64,000 nt of DNA from Candidatus Pelagibacter communis (GCF_001179985.1 NZ_CVSI01000058.1:186001-250000), one strand, 5' to 3'. Shown: positions 9,202 through 19,156, counted from the first letter of the stretch. Notes: generated by a model not told the origin, from the sequence alone. Numbers and translations are program-made.

Positions 9202-10482
9202 TTATCTTCCAAATTTTGTTTTTTTAATTAATTGTTCGTATTGAGCACTCATTAATCTTGTTTGTATTTGAGTAACTGTGTCTATAGCTACGACTACAAC
9301 AATTAGTATAGATGCACCTCCTAAATAAAAAGGAATGGGATACCTTGAGATTAAAAATTCAGGCATTAAGCAAACTAAAGTTAAATACAAAGCTCCAATG
9401 GTCGTTAATCTTGTTAAAATTTGTTCTATGTAAATAGCTGTACTTTCTCCTGGTCTTATGCCTGGTATAAATCCTCCATACTTTCTTAAGTTCTCAGCAG
9501 TTTCAACTGGGTTAAAAGTTATTGATGTATAAAAAAAAGTAAAAAAAATAATTCCGGTAGCGTATAATAGCATATATAGTGGTTGACCTTGGGTAAAATA
9601 AGACGCAATTGAAGTTACAGTATCATTAGTTGAAAAATTGAAATTCGATAAAGTTACGGGTAAAAGTAATAAAGCTGAAGCAAAAATTGCTGGTATAACT
9701 CCAGCAGTATTAATTTTTAGTGGTAGATGTGAAGACTCACCACCATACATCTTATTGCCCATTTGTCTTTTAGGGTAATTTATCAAAATTTTTCTTAAAG
9801 CTCTTTCCATAAAAACTACGAACATGATAGTGCATATTAATAATATAAATATTAAAATTATCATTACAGTTGAAATTGCTCCTGTTCTACCTAATTCAAA
9901 TGTAGTAACCAATGCTCTAGGTATTTCTGCTACTATGCCAGAAAAAATAATTAAAGAAATTCCGTTACCAATACCTCTTTGGGTAATCTGTTCACCTAAC
10001 CACATTAAGAAAACAGTTCCAGCAACAATTGTTGTAACTGTAGAAATTTTAAAAAATATTCCGGGATTAATTACTAAACCTTGTGATGCCTCAAGACCTA
10101 CAGAAAGACCGTATCCTTGAATAGTTGCAAGTAGAACGGTTCCATATCTAGTTATTTGGGTAATTTTTTTTCTTCCAATCTCGCCTTGGCTTTTTAGATT
10201 TTTAAAATAATCAGAAACTCCTGTTAATAACTGAACTATTATAGCTGAAGAAATGTAAGGCATAATGCCGAGAGCAAAAATAGCCATCCGACTTACTGCA
10301 CCACCTGCAAAAACATTAAACATTCCTAAAAGCCCTTTTTGATTACCCTCCATCATTATTTTTAGCTGATCAGGATCAATACCTGGTAAAGGGACAAAAG
10401 TTCCAAACCTATAAATCGCAAGAATGAATATAGTAAAAATTATACGATTTTTTAAATCTCCAGATTGGGCAATAGAGCTCAT
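9202..10482 (-). CDS. secY: Protein translocase subunit SecY
   Basis: Channel of the Sec translocon. It shows ten hydrophobic segments with the family's FALGIMPYISSAIIVQLLT, TQRGIGNGISLIIFSGIV and GGFIPGIRPGEST motifs. 426 residues, usual for alphaproteobacteria. It follows rplO by seven bases and is co-directional with adk. Its partner secE is also in this window near position 33500; secG is not. Confidence 0.98.
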   Translation of the reverse strand: MSSIAQSGDLKNRIIFTIFILAIYRFGTFVPLPGIDPDQLKIMMEGNQKGLLGMFNVFAGGAVSRMAIFALGIMPYISSAIIVQLLTGVSDYFKNLKSQGEIGRKKITQITRYGTVLLATIQGYGLSVGLEASQGLVINPGIFFKISTVTTIVAGTVFLMWLGEQITQRGIGNGISLIIFSGIVAEIPRALVTTFELGRTGAISTVMIILIFILLICTIMFVVFMERALRKILINYPKRQMGNKMYGGESSHLPLKINTAGVIPAIFASALLLLPVTLSNFNFSTNDTVTSIASYFTQGQPLYMLLYATGIIFFTFFYTSITFNPVETAENLRKYGGFIPGIRPGESTAIYIEQILTRLTTIGALYLTLVCLMPEFLISRYPIPFYLGGASILIVVVVAIDTVTQIQTRLMSAQYEQLIKKTKFGR

Positions 10483-10489
10483 TTTAAAG

Positions 10490-10939
10490 TTATTTATTAA
10501 TAATTTTTATACTTGAACCTGATTGTTCTAACTTGGTTTTTGCTGAGTCTGATAAGAAATTAACTTCAATATTCAATTTTTCTTTGATCTCCCCTTTGCC
10601 AAGTACTTTAAGTTTTTTATATCTCTTTTTAATTATATTTAGTTTCTTTAAAAGAGCCAAATCAATCCTGTCACTTGTTTTTATTTTTTTTTGTTCTATA
10701 AAATATTGAATTTTAGCAAGATTTAGAGCACCTATATCTTTAACTCTTATTGTGTTAAAGCCTCTTTTAGGTAGTCTTCTATATAATGGCATTTGACCAC
10801 CTTCAAAACTTTTAATGGCAACACCAGACCTGGATTTTTGACCTTTTATACCCCTTCCTGAAGTTTTTCCTCTTCCCGATCCTATACCTCTTCCAACTCT
10901 TATTTTTTTTTGTTTAATTTTTTTTAAGTTGTTAAGCAT
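10490..10939 (-). CDS. rplO: 50S ribosomal protein L15
   Basis: Large-subunit assembly protein. The glycine/arginine-rich N-terminal stretch RVGRGIGSGRGKTSGRGIKGQ and FEGGQMPLYRRLPKRGF are diagnostic. 149 residues, normal. Its start abuts the rpsE stop directly: the rpmD (L30) gene that normally separates rpsE and rplO is not there. Confidence 0.97.
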   Translation of the reverse strand: MLNNLKKIKQKKIRVGRGIGSGRGKTSGRGIKGQKSRSGVAIKSFEGGQMPLYRRLPKRGFNTIRVKDIGALNLAKIQYFIEQKKIKTSDRIDLALLKKLNIIKKRYKKLKVLGKGEIKEKLNIEVNFLSDSAKTKLEQSGSSIKIINK

Positions 10940-11437
10940 CTAACCTCTTTTTTCGATTATTTCAGCAATTTTTTTATTTCTAATAATAGATATTTGTTTT
11001 GGTGAATTTTGTTTTTTTAATGCCTTTAAGCAAGCTCTTATAACATTATGTGGGTTTGCAGTGCCTAACGATTTTACGACAATGTCTCTAATACCTAATA
11101 CCTCACAAACTGCTCTTACTGGACCTCCAGCAATTATTCCTGTTCCCTTTGGAGCAGCTCTCATTTTAATTTTTCCTGCACCATCTTTGCCAAATACATC
11201 GTGATGTATTGTCCTACCCTCTCTTAAAGGTATCTGAAATAAATTTCTTCTTGCTAATTCATTTGCTTTTTTTATAGCGTCAGGCACTTGTTTTGCTTTA
11301 GCATGAGCAATCCCAATTTTACCATTTTGATTTCCAACAACAACTAGAGCTGAAAAACCAAATCTTCTCCCACCTTTAACTACTTTAGTTATTCTATTAA
11401 CATGAACTAGTTTTTCTATAAAATCATCATTTTTCAT
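10940..11437 (-). CDS. rpsE: 30S ribosomal protein S5
   Basis: Decoding-accuracy protein of the small subunit. The double-stranded-RNA-binding-like domain starts with EKLVHVNRITKVVKGGRRFGFSALVVVG, and the C-terminal domain has GTGIIAGGPVRAVCEVLGI and SLGTANPHNVIRA. 165 residues, complete. It sits between rplR and rplO with no spacing on either side. Confidence 0.98.
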   Translation of the reverse strand: MKNDDFIEKLVHVNRITKVVKGGRRFGFSALVVVGNQNGKIGIAHAKAKQVPDAIKKANELARRNLFQIPLREGRTIHHDVFGKDGAGKIKMRAAPKGTGIIAGGPVRAVCEVLGIRDIVVKSLGTANPHNVIRACLKALKKQNSPKQISIIRNKKIAEIIEKRG

Positions 11438-11794
11438 CTAAAATTCCATTCCATTTTTTCTTAAAGTTTCAGCAAATTCTTTTACTCGACCATGATATTT
11501 GAATTTACCTCTATCAAAATAGATTTTCTTAATATTTTTATCTAAGGCTTTTTTTGCCAATTTTTCAGCAACAATTTTAGAAAGTGATATTTTGTTTGTT
11601 TTAGGTAATGCTTTAACATCTTTCTCAATAGAAGAGGCTGATAATAATGTTTTATTGTTTACATCATCAATAATTTGAGCAGAAAAATTTTTTAAACTTC
11701 TTGATACACTTAATCGATATCTATCTTTAGTTGCATTTTTTTTAAGTTTATTTCTAATTCTAAATTTTTTTCTTTGAATAGTATCTAGTTTCAT
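11438..11794 (-). CDS. rplR: 50S ribosomal protein L18
   Basis: Binds 5S r[21 protein letters not shown] and the C-terminal [29 protein letters not shown] block are characteristic. 118 residues, normal. It overlaps the rplF stop by one base and abuts rpsE. Confidence 0.97.
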   Translation of the reverse strand: MKLDTIQRKKFRIRNKLKKNATKDRYRLSVSRSLKNFSAQIIDDVNNKTLLSASSIEKDVKALPKTNKISLSKIVAEKLAKKALDKNIKKIYFDRGKFKYHGRVKEFAETLRKNGMEF

Positions 11795-12333
11795 TATTTC
11801 TTTTTTCCCTCTTTTTTCAAAACATACTGACCTTTTTCCCTTATACCCTTGCCCTTGTACGGTTCAGGAGGTCTAAATGATTTTATTTTTGATGCAACCA
11901 TTCCTACTTTTTGCTTATTTATCCCAGTAATCTTAATTGTTGTTTGCTTTTCTACACCAATTTTTATTTCATTTGGTATATCAAAGTTAATGTCATGGCT
12001 GAATCCTAGCTGAAGGTTTAATTGATTTCCTTTTAATGCTGCTCTGTATCCTACGCCTGACAATTCAAGCACTTTTTCAAATCCTACACTCGAACCTATT
12101 ATTGCATTATTTAGCAAACTTCTGTTCATTCCCCAAAGTCTTTTAGTAGTTTCATCTATTTTTTTTGGTTTTAAAGAAATATCTTTTCCATCATTTACTT
12201 TTAAATCGAACAAGTCTAAGTTAATCTTAATAGATTGTTTACCTAAAGGTCCCTCAATGTTAACTTCTGATCCAGAAAGTATCACCTTTACTTTATCTGG
12301 TATTGATATATTTATTTTTCCTATTTTTGACAT
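11794..12333 (-). CDS. rplF: 50S ribosomal protein L6
   Basis: Two-domain protein near the factor-binding site. [17 protein letters not shown] opens it; the second domain contains [25 protein letters not shown] and the signature [25 protein letters not shown] at the C terminus. 179 residues, normal. It is one base downstream of rpsH. Confidence 0.98.
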   Translation of the reverse strand: MSKIGKINISIPDKVKVILSGSEVNIEGPLGKQSIKINLDLFDLKVNDGKDISLKPKKIDETTKRLWGMNRSLLNNAIIGSSVGFEKVLELSGVGYRAALKGNQLNLQLGFSHDINFDIPNEIKIGVEKQTTIKITGINKQKVGMVASKIKSFRPPEPYKGKGIREKGQYVLKKEGKKK

Positions 12334-12729
12334 TTAAAAAACCTTACAAATAACCTCTCCACCCACTTTTTGCTTTCTTGCTTCTAAGTCGGTCATAACA
12401 CCCTTGGGCGTTGAAACAATAGCAATGCCCAGGCCATTGTTTATTTTCGGTAAACTCTCAGCACTAGAAAATATTCTTCTACCAGGTCTTGAAACCCTTT
12501 CGATAACCGATATGACTGGTGATCCTGAGTTATATTTCAAATCTATTATTAAAATATTTTTATTGTCATTATTATCTACATTAAAGTTATTTATATAACC
12601 TTCGTTCTTTAAAACATCAGCAATTTTAGTTTTAAAAATTGATGAAGGCATCTCCACTTTTTTATGATTTCTCATTTGAGAATTCTTTATTCTAGCTAAC
12701 ATATCTCCGATTGGATCACTTAAACTCAT
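12334..12729 (-). CDS. rpsH: 30S ribosomal protein S8
   Basis: Central-domain 16S rRNA binder and, in E. coli, the translational repressor of the spc operon. DPIGDMLARIKNSQMRNHKKVEMPSS opens it and GLGIAIVSTPKGVMTDLEARKQKVGGEVICKVF closes it. 131 residues. Whether it autoregulates here cannot be read from the sequence. Confidence 0.98.
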   Translation of the reverse strand: MSLSDPIGDMLARIKNSQMRNHKKVEMPSSIFKTKIADVLKNEGYINNFNVDNNDNKNILIIDLKYNSGSPVISVIERVSRPGRRIFSSAESLPKINNGLGIAIVSTPKGVMTDLEARKQKVGGEVICKVF

Positions 12730-12741
12730 AATATTTCCTTT

Positions 12742-13047
12742 CTACCAACTTGATTTTACCATTCCAGGAATTTTTCCTTGAAGTCCCAACTGTCTTAAGG
12801 CAATTCTGGAAATTTTTAGTTTTCTATAAACACCATGAGGTCTACCAGTAATTTGGCACCTATTTCTTACTCTATTTTTTGCTGAGTTTCTTGGTAATTT
12901 AGACAATTTTTGTTGCGCTTTAAATCTCTCCTCTAAAGAAAGTTTTTTATTCATTATTATTTTTTTTAACTTTGTTCTTTTCTTAAAAAACTTTTCTGAA
13001 AGTTTAATCCTTCTATTATTTTTATTTATTGAACTTAGTTTCGCCAT
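12742..13047 (-). CDS. rpsN: 30S ribosomal protein S14
   Basis: Head protein of the small subunit. The 101-residue, zinc-free form ends in RNRCQITGRPHGVYRKLKISRIALRQL followed by GKIPGMVKSSW. ATG at 13047 is preferred over the TTG just before it because the ATG overlaps the rplE TGA in a TGATG junction and is preceded by GGAG at good spacing. Confidence 0.97.
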   Translation of the reverse strand: MAKLSSINKNNRRIKLSEKFFKKRTKLKKIIMNKKLSLEERFKAQQKLSKLPRNSAKNRVRNRCQITGRPHGVYRKLKISRIALRQLGLQGKIPGMVKSSW

Positions 13048-13601
13048 CAATTACTCCTTTCAGATTTAAATGGAAAATTAAATTTTTTTAATAATTCTAA
13101 ACTGTGCTCTTTTGAAATAGATCTGATAACAATCGTGATATCTAATCCTCTGATTTTATCTACTTTATCAAAATTTACTTCAGGAAAAATAATATGTTCC
13201 TTAACACCAAATGTGTAATTACCAAATTTATCAAAACCTTCGGTTGATAAACCTCTAAAATCTTTAATTCTAGGTAACGCAATATTTACTAATCTATCAA
13301 TGAACTCATACATTTTATTTTTTCTTAATGTTACTTTTAAACCAGCCTTAGTAGCTTTTCTGGTTTTAAAATTTGAGATTGATTTTTTGAATTTTGTTGT
13401 AACAGGTTTTTGTCCAGTTATTTTTGACAAATCTTCCTCACATGATTTCATGATCTTGTTATCATTGCCATCTATTCCTAGACCCATGTTAATAACTATC
13501 TTATTTAACTCAGGCGACATATTTAAATTCTTAAAACCATACTTTTCCTTTAGTGAAGTTTTAATTTCTTTTTTATAAAGTTCTTTTAATCTTGGTATCA
13601 T
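13047..13601 (-). CDS. rplE: 50S ribosomal protein L5
   Basis: 5S rRNA-binding protein of the central protuberance. It contains the L5 blocks [34 protein letters not shown] and the loop [20 protein letters not shown]. 184 residues. The start lies inside the end of rplX (29-base overlap), suggesting coupled translation. Confidence 0.97.
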   Translation of the reverse strand: MIPRLKELYKKEIKTSLKEKYGFKNLNMSPELNKIVINMGLGIDGNDNKIMKSCEEDLSKITGQKPVTTKFKKSISNFKTRKATKAGLKVTLRKNKMYEFIDRLVNIALPRIKDFRGLSTEGFDKFGNYTFGVKEHIIFPEVNFDKVDKIRGLDITIVIRSISKEHSLELLKKFNFPFKSERSN

Positions 13602-13842
13602 TTTTGTTTATTTGATTCTTTTTTTTTTCATTTTTTAAAATAGAGATGTTAGAAATATGTATAAAGTTTTCTTTTTCAAATATGCCACCTTTTTTATCCT
13701 TCGTTGTCTTTACGTGTTTTTTAATCATATTTGCTCCTTTAATTTTCACACGATTATTATTTCTATCAACTTCTATAATTTCACCTGTTTTGTTTTTATC
13801 TTTGCCAGTTAATATTTTTACGTTTATTCCTTTTGTGATCAC
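13573..13842 (-). CDS. rplX: 50S ribosomal protein L24
   Basis: Assembly-initiator protein. A KOW-type start with [37 protein letters not shown] is recognised. At 89 residues it is short (typical 100-105), and its Lys-rich tail runs 29 bases into rplE, so the usual C-terminal strand has been replaced or trimmed. The core is intact. Confidence 0.94.
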   Translation of the reverse strand: MITKGINVKILTGKDKNKTGEIIEVDRNNNRVKIKGANMIKKHVKTTKDKKGGIFEKENFIHISNISILKNEKKKNQINKNDTKIKRTL

Positions 13843-14210
13843 TATATTACCTCCGGAGCTAGTGATATAATTTTCATTTGACCTCTTCCACGTAACTCTC
13901 TTGTTACTGGGCCAAAAATTCTTGTGCCTATTGGCTCGCCTTTGTCGTCAGTCAAAACTGCAGCATTATTATCAAATTTTACTTTTGAACCGTCATCCCG
14001 ATGAATTCCTTTTTTTACTCTTACTACAACAGCTTTATGAACAGATCCTTTTTTAACTTTGCCTTTTGGTATTGCCTCTTTAACAGCAACAACAATAGTA
14101 TCACCTATACTGGCATATCTTCTTTTTGATCCACCTAGAACTTTGATGCACTCAATTCTTTTTGCACCAGTGTTATCAGCAACACCTAACTCGGTTTGTA
14201 CTTGAATCAT
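13842..14210 (-). CDS. rplN: 50S ribosomal protein L14
   Basis: Highly conserved intersubunit-bridge protein. [27 protein letters not shown] at the start and [17 protein letters not shown] near the end are typical. 122 residues, exact family length. It overlaps rpsQ by four bases and rplX by one. Confidence 0.98.
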   Translation of the reverse strand: MIQVQTELGVADNTGAKRIECIKVLGGSKRRYASIGDTIVVAVKEAIPKGKVKKGSVHKAVVVRVKKGIHRDDGSKVKFDNNAAVLTDDKGEPIGTRIFGPVTRELRGRGQMKIISLAPEVI

Positions 14211-14443
14211 CTTTTGTCCTCCATAACTTGAAATTTTTTAGTTTTTGAATAAGGTTTGCATTCAATAATTTTAACTTTATCTCCATTTTTAAATATATTT
14301 TTTTCATCATGAGCACTAAATTTTTTTCTTACTTTTATTACTTTTTTAAATAAAGGATGTTGATATTTTCTTTCAACTAAAACTGTGACTGTTTTATTTG
14401 GTTTATCACTTACCACTATTCCACTTAGAATTTTTTTAGGCAT
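14207..14443 (-). CDS. rpsQ: 30S ribosomal protein S17
   Basis: Primary 16S rRNA-binding protein of OB-fold type. The core [42 protein letters not shown] is clear. 78 residues. Overlaps rpmC by eight bases and rplN by four, as in a tightly coupled operon. Confidence 0.97.
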   Translation of the reverse strand: MPKKILSGIVVSDKPNKTVTVLVERKYQHPLFKKVIKVRKKFSAHDEKNIFKNGDKVKIIECKPYSKTKKFQVMEDKR

Positions 14444-14627
14444 TTTTTTTCCTATCTATAAATGTTAACAATTTAGCAATTGTTTTCTTAGTTGAGTTAA
14501 ATTTAGAAGTATTAGTTAATTGACCATTGGTTTTTTGAAATCTTAAATTAAATAGATCCTTTTTATTTTTCTCAAGATCTTTTTTTGCTTTATCTAATGT
14601 TAATTTCTTAAATTCACTTTTTTTCAT
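14436..14627 (-). CDS. rpmC: 50S ribosomal protein L29
   Basis: Small helical protein at the exit tunnel, a docking site for trigger factor and [29 protein letters not shown] matches the L29 coiled-coil signature. 63 residues. It sits between rplP and rpsQ in the conserved order. Confidence 0.94.
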   Translation of the reverse strand: MKKSEFKKLTLDKAKKDLEKNKKDLFNLRFQKTNGQLTNTSKFNSTKKTIAKLLTFIDRKKNA

Positions 14628-15037
14628 TATGCAAACCTCCTAATAAATTTTGTTTTAATAGGTAATTTTGCTGAAGCTTTATAAAGTGCCTCTTTTGCAA
14701 TTTGTTCTGATACACCATCTACTTCAAATAAAATTCTACCAGGCTTAACTCTACAAGCCCAAAATTCAGGTGATCCTTTGCCTTTTCCCATTCTAACTTC
14801 TGTAGGTTTTTTTGAAACTGGTATATTTGGAAATACTCTTGTCCAAACTCTACCTTGTCTTTTCATATGTCTTGTTAAAGCAACTCTGGCTGCTTCAATT
14901 TGTTTTGATATAACTCTATCAGGTTGTAATGCTTTTAAACCAAAAGAACCATAATTCATTATATTGCATCTTGAAGCATTACCGTGAATTCTGCCTTTAT
15001 GAGCTTTTCTAAATTTTGTTCTGGTTGGCTGTAACAT
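14627..15037 (-). CDS. rplP: 50S ribosomal protein L16
   Basis: Contacts A-site tRNA. Opens [19 protein letters not shown] and has the signature [28 protein letters not shown]. 136 residues, normal. Two bases after rpsC and one base overlap with rpmC. Confidence 0.98.
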   Translation of the reverse strand: MLQPTRTKFRKAHKGRIHGNASRCNIMNYGSFGLKALQPDRVISKQIEAARVALTRHMKRQGRVWTRVFPNIPVSKKPTEVRMGKGKGSPEFWACRVKPGRILFEVDGVSEQIAKEALYKASAKLPIKTKFIRRFA

Positions 15038-15039
15038 AA

Positions 15040-15699
15040 TTATTTTTTATTTGTCTCCTGATTGAATTCTCTTGAAAAAATTTCTCCTTTGTAGATCCAT
15101 ACTTTTATTCCTATTATGCCATAAGTTGTCAATGCTTCGGATTCTGCATAATCAATATCTGCTCTAAGTGTGTGTGAGGGTATACTTCCTTCTCTTAGCC
15201 ATTCGGTTCTCGCAATTTCATTTCCTCCCAATCTTCCACTAACAGAAACTTTTATACCTTTAGCACCTAATCTTAATGCAGACTGCATAGCTCTTTTCAT
15301 TGCTCTTCTATATGATATTCTTTTAACTAATTGTTGGGCAATATTTTCTGCAACAAGAAAACCATTCGTCTCAGGTTTTTTAACTTCTTTAATATTTAAA
15401 TTTACTTCATTTGTTGTTAAAGCTGAAAGTTTATTTTTAATTTTTTCTATATCGCTACCCTTTTTGCCAATTACGAAACCAGGTCTTGATGTATAAATAG
15501 TTACAAAGCATTTTTTTGATGTTCTTTCTATCATAACTTTAGATACACCAGAATTAATGACGTTTTTTTTTATATATTCTCTAATTTTAAAATCTTCTAT
15601 TAAGAATTTACCAAAATCTTTTTTTTTAGCATACCAAACAGAGTCCCAACCTCTGTTAACGCCAAGTCTATATCCTACAGGATTAACCTTTTGTCCCAT
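15040..15699 (-). CDS. rpsC: 30S ribosomal protein S3
   Basis: mRNA-entry protein. [24 protein letters not shown] at the start, a KH domain with [18 protein letters not shown], and the C-terminal [28 protein letters not shown]. 219 residues. It overlaps the end of rplV by 17 bases. Confidence 0.98.
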   Translation of the reverse strand: MGQKVNPVGYRLGVNRGWDSVWYAKKKDFGKFLIEDFKIREYIKKNVINSGVSKVMIERTSKKCFVTIYTSRPGFVIGKKGSDIEKIKNKLSALTTNEVNLNIKEVKKPETNGFLVAENIAQQLVKRISYRRAMKRAMQSALRLGAKGIKVSVSGRLGGNEIARTEWLREGSIPSHTLRADIDYAESEALTTYGIIGIKVWIYKGEIFSREFNQETNKK

Positions 15700-16081
15700 G
15701 TTTATCCTTCTGATCTTTTGTTGATTCTGATAATATTATAGTTAAATTCGAATAAGGTTTCATTATTGGAGAAGCTCTGCCTTTTGCTCTTGGTCTAAAT
15801 CTTTTCATTACAACCTGTTTTCCACAATAAGCCTCTTTAATAATCAATTTATCTATATCATATTGAAAATTATTTTCTGCATTAGCAATAGCAGATGAAA
15901 GAGTTTTTTTTACTTCACCACATATTCTTTTATTTGAAAACTCTAAGTCTCTAAGTGCAAAGTCGACTTTTTTGCCAACTAATGATTTTAAAATTGGTTT
16001 TAATTTTCTTGTGCTCGATCTAACATTTTTGTTAACTGATCTAACTAAATTAATTCCATTATTTTTGTTTGCTTTATCCAT
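15683..16081 (-). CDS. rplV: 50S ribosomal protein L22
   Basis: Lines the exit tunnel. The core includes [39 protein letters not shown] and the tunnel-loop region [27 protein letters not shown]. 132 residues including a short N-terminal extension. Located between rpsS and rpsC. Confidence 0.97.
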   Translation of the reverse strand: MDKANKNNGINLVRSVNKNVRSSTRKLKPILKSLVGKKVDFALRDLEFSNKRICGEVKKTLSSAIANAENNFQYDIDKLIIKEAYCGKQVVMKRFRPRAKGRASPIMKPYSNLTIILSESTKDQKDKHGTKG

Positions 16082-16381
16082 CTATTTTTTTTCCTTACTT
16101 TCATCCTCTTTAGCTTTTTTATCTGCTGGAGTATGGCCAAAAAATTGTCTTGTAGGAGCAAACTCTCCAAATTTATGGCCAACCATGTCCTCAGAAATTG
16201 TTAATGGTATAAATTTTTTTCCATTATATATCAAAAAACTCAACCCAATAAAATCAGGAATAATTGTAGACTTTCTTGACCAGGTTTTTATTGGCTTTTT
16301 ATTAGTGTCATTTTTTTGTTTCTCAACCTTTTTAATCAAGCTTTCTTCAACAAATGGACCTTTCCAAACTGACCTTGCCAT
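16082..16381 (-). CDS. rpsS: 30S ribosomal protein S19
   Basis: Head protein of the small subunit. [21 protein letters not shown], then [28 protein letters not shown] and [16 protein letters not shown]. 99 residues with a charged Lys/Glu tail. Abuts rplV and is three bases after rplB. Confidence 0.98.
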   Translation of the reverse strand: MARSVWKGPFVEESLIKKVEKQKNDTNKKPIKTWSRKSTIIPDFIGLSFLIYNGKKFIPLTISEDMVGHKFGEFAPTRQFFGHTPADKKAKEDESKEKK

Positions 16382-16384
16382 AAA

Positions 16385-17218
16385 TTATCCCTTCTTCGTT
16401 TTCCTTCTTCTAATTATATATTTATCTGTTCTTTTATTGTCTCTTGTCTTTAAACCCTTAGCTGATTGACCTGTTCGTGACACTGGATGTCTTCCACCAG
16501 CAGATTTACCCTCACCACCGCCATGAGGATGATCAACTGGGTTCATGACTACACCTCTGGTGTGAGGTCTTCTTCCAAGCCATCTTGATCTTCCAGCTTT
16601 ACCTATTTTAATATTTTTTTGATCAGGGTTTGAGAGAACTCCAATTGTAGCTAACGATCTAGAGTCAATTCTTCTTACTTCACCTGAGGCCATTTTAATA
16701 ATAGAATAATTTCCATCTGTTCCTGAAATTGAAACCGAGGTACCAGCTGATCTTGCAATTTTTCCACCTCCGCCTGGATTAATCTCTACATTGTGAATAT
16801 TTATTCCAACAGGTATTTCAGATAATGGCAAGCAGTTTCCAACTTTTATCTCTGAGTCACCACCATTTGATACCTTGTCTCCAATCTTTATTCCTTGCGG
16901 TGCCAAATAATAATATTTTTCACCATCTTCAAATTTTACTAACATAATATGACATGATCTGTTAGGATCATATTCAACTCTTTCAACTTCCGCCATCAAT
17001 CCTTTTTTTTTTCTATAAAAATCTATTAATCTATATTTTTGTTTATGACCACCACCTATATTCCTTGCTGTAATCCTTCCTTGATTATTTCTTCCACTTG
17101 ATGAGTATTTAACAGATGTAAGAGGTTTGTAAGGTTTGCCTTTCCAAACTTTATTTCTGTCAACAAGAATTGTACCTCTTGAAGATTTTGTATATGGTTT
17201 AAATGTTTTTAAGCTCAT
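16385..17218 (-). CDS. rplB: 50S ribosomal protein L2
   Basis: Peptidyl-transferase-region protein. Contains RNNQGRITARNIGGGHKQKYRLIDF, EYDPNRSCHIMLVKFEDGEKYY and the C-terminal signature RGVVMNPVDHPHGGGEGKSAGGRHPVS, with the histidine (in DHPHGGGE) implicated in activity. 277 residues. Its ATG overlaps the rplW stop by one base. Confidence 0.99.
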   Translation of the reverse strand: MSLKTFKPYTKSSRGTILVDRNKVWKGKPYKPLTSVKYSSSGRNNQGRITARNIGGGHKQKYRLIDFYRKKKGLMAEVERVEYDPNRSCHIMLVKFEDGEKYYYLAPQGIKIGDKVSNGGDSEIKVGNCLPLSEIPVGINIHNVEINPGGGGKIARSAGTSVSISGTDGNYSIIKMASGEVRRIDSRSLATIGVLSNPDQKNIKIGKAGRSRWLGRRPHTRGVVMNPVDHPHGGGEGKSAGGRHPVSRTGQSAKGLKTRDNKRTDKYIIRRRKTKKG

Positions 17219-17510
17219 TAAATACCTGTTGTTAAATCAATACTTTGACCTTTTTTAAGAGTGATAATCGCCTTTTTGTAACCTTTGACTTTGACTTTTC
17301 TCCCTCTCGTAAATTTAGTTCTGTTTCTTTTATTAATAATATTTATTTTTGTAATGTTAACTTTAAAAATTTTTTCTATATTTTTTTTAAATTTTTTTTA
17401 TTAGCAGAGTCAATTACTTTAAACACAATTTTATTTAGAGATGATAAATTAGTAGACTTTTCAGTAATAACTGGACCAACTATTGAGTCATATAAATTAA
17501 TTTTAGTCAT
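17218..17510 (-). CDS. rplW: 50S ribosomal protein L23, reading frame interrupted by an apparent one-base frameshift
   Basis: Exit-tunnel protein lying exactly between rplD and rplB. The first frame reads from ATG 17510 through MTKINLYDSIVGPVITEKST and KIVFKVIDSANKK, then hits TAG. The remainder (IEKIFKVNITKINIINKR, TRGRKVKVKGYKKAIITLKKG, stop at 17218) is in another frame. The switch falls in two A8 tracts on the minus strand, separated by TTT, at about 17380-17400. One extra A in either tract restores a normal ~98-residue L23. The gene is essential and both halves look conserved, so a sequencing indel or transcriptional slippage is more likely than true loss. It is missed by simple ORF calling. 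Confidence 0.88.
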
Positions 17511-18134
17511 TTAGTTATACCTTTTTTCTAATTCTTTTAATGATGTTTCGGTAAAAATAATTTTTTTGTACTTAACTATATCAAATGCACTGAAATGATT
17601 TATATCAGTACACTTTACATTTGGAATATTTCTAACAGCTTTATCAATGTTATTTTTTGAGGACTTGTCTAAAATAAGAATACTATTTATAGCGTGGAAT
17701 TTTTTTAAAATTAAATTCATTTCTTTTGTTTTTTTAATTACTTTTGAGAAATCATTAAATATTATTAAGTCATTTAATTTATGTTTTTTTGTCAATATTG
17801 AAGCGATACTTAATCTCTTTTCATTTTTATTTAACTTTCTTTTCTTATATTTTGTTTCACCTTTTGGACCATGAGCAACACCTCCACCAACAAATATTGG
17901 GGCTTTTCTACTTGCATGTCTAGCGTTACCTGTACCTTTTTGAGCATATATTTTAGATGTGGATCCAATAATCTCATTTTTTTGTTTTGTTTTAGATTTT
18001 CTACCTTTGTAATTTGCATTTGTTTTATAAATCACTTTACTTATTAACTTTTCATTAACTTTAGATGAGAAGATTTTATCCATAACTTCAATTGATGTTT
18101 TTTTTCCGTCTAAACTAATTTTGTCTAACTTCAT
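17511..18134 (-). CDS. rplD: 50S ribosomal protein L4
   Basis: Tunnel-constriction protein; in E. coli it also represses the S10 operon. The extended loop KQKNEIIGSTSKIYAQKGTGNARHASRKAPIFVGGGVAHGPKG is unmistakable. 207 residues. It abuts rplC at its start and rplW at its end. Operon autoregulation is family knowledge only; no leader structure was assessed. Confidence 0.97.
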   Translation of the reverse strand: MKLDKISLDGKKTSIEVMDKIFSSKVNEKLISKVIYKTNANYKGRKSKTKQKNEIIGSTSKIYAQKGTGNARHASRKAPIFVGGGVAHGPKGETKYKKRKLNKNEKRLSIASILTKKHKLNDLIIFNDFSKVIKKTKEMNLILKKFHAINSILILDKSSKNNIDKAVRNIPNVKCTDINHFSAFDIVKYKKIIFTETSLKELEKRYN

Positions 18135-18845
18135 TTATTTTTTCTTTTTTTCTGGTATTTTTTTTAATTTCTCAATTTTCTCAATTTTTTCACTCATTGT
18201 AAGTTTTCTTACATTTTTAACAGACTCTTTTACTACAACCTGGGTATTTTTTGAGCCAGGTATTGACCCTTTTAAAAATAATAAATTATTTTCAGGATCA
18301 GATTTAATTATTTCAATATTTTGCATTGTTCTAATTTTATCACCCATATGTCCCGCCATTTTCTTGTTTTTAAATACTTTTCCTGGATCTTGGTTTTGAC
18401 CTGTTGATCCGTGTGCTCTATGCGATATTGAAACTCCGTGGGATGCTCTTAATCCCGCAAAATTGTGTCTTTTCATAGCTCCTGCAAAGCCTTTTCCAAT
18501 TGTTTTTGATTTAATGTCTACAAATTTTGTATCTTTAAATATTTCTATACCTATTTCATTTCCCTCTTTAAAATTTTCTAAACTTTTAACTCTAAATTCC
18601 TTTAATACTTTTTTTGGCTCAGTATTTTTTTTTGCAAAATATCCCTTCATTTGTTTCGATAGTTTTGAATTTTTAATTTTTCCAAAACCTATTTGAACAG
18701 CATTGTATCCATTTTTTTCCTTTGATAGTAATTGTATCACTCTACCTGTATCAAATTTGATTACAGTTACAGGGACAGATTGCCCAGTTTTGTAAAATTC
18801 TCTAGTCATTCCAATTTTTTTTCCAATTAAGCCTATTTCAGTCAT
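18135..18845 (-). CDS. rplC: 50S ribosomal protein L3
   Basis: Early assembly protein near the peptidyl transferase centre. [29 protein letters not shown] starts the protein and FAGAMKRHNFAGLRASHGVSISHRAHGSTGQNQDPGKVFKNKKMAGHMGD is the conserved loop with the Gln that is methylated in many bacteria. 236 residues; the C-terminal ~25 residues are a Lys-rich extension. Confidence 0.98.
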   Translation of the reverse strand: MTEIGLIGKKIGMTREFYKTGQSVPVTVIKFDTGRVIQLLSKEKNGYNAVQIGFGKIKNSKLSKQMKGYFAKKNTEPKKVLKEFRVKSLENFKEGNEIGIEIFKDTKFVDIKSKTIGKGFAGAMKRHNFAGLRASHGVSISHRAHGSTGQNQDPGKVFKNKKMAGHMGDKIRTMQNIEIIKSDPENNLLFLKGSIPGSKNTQVVVKESVKNVRKLTMSEKIEKIEKLKKIPEKKKK

Positions 18846-19153
18846 TAAATTTTAATCTCCACATCTACACCTGAGGCTAAATCTAATTTCATTAATGCCT
18901 CTACAGTTTGTGGTGTTGGTTCAATAATATCTATTAATCTTTTATGAGTTCTTGTTTCAAATTGTTCCCTACTTTTTTTGTCAATATGAGGGGATTTCAA
19001 AACGGTATATCTTTCGATTTTAGTTGGTAAGGGTATTGGGCCTTTAATATTAGCACCGGTTCTTTTAACAGTATTTACTATTTCCTCGGTTGACTGATCT
19101 AAAACCTTATTATCATATGCCCTTAACTTAATTCTAATATTTTGTTTTTCCAT
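18845..19153 (-). CDS. rpsJ: 30S ribosomal protein S10 (NusE)
   Basis: Small-subunit head protein that also acts as NusE in antitermination. Contains [57 protein letters not shown] and the closing SGVDVEIKI. 102 residues. Three bases after fusA, with no tuf between them; tuf lies at 33694-34884. Confidence 0.98.
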   Translation of the reverse strand: MEKQNIRIKLRAYDNKVLDQSTEEIVNTVKRTGANIKGPIPLPTKIERYTVLKSPHIDKKSREQFETRTHKRLIDIIEPTPQTVEALMKLDLASGVDVEIKI

Positions 19154-19156
19154 TTA

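Noticed and set aside
17245-17514. Rightward 89-codon open frame over the rplW position
   Set aside because: It is antisense to a recognisable, frameshifted L23 and has no family resemblance.
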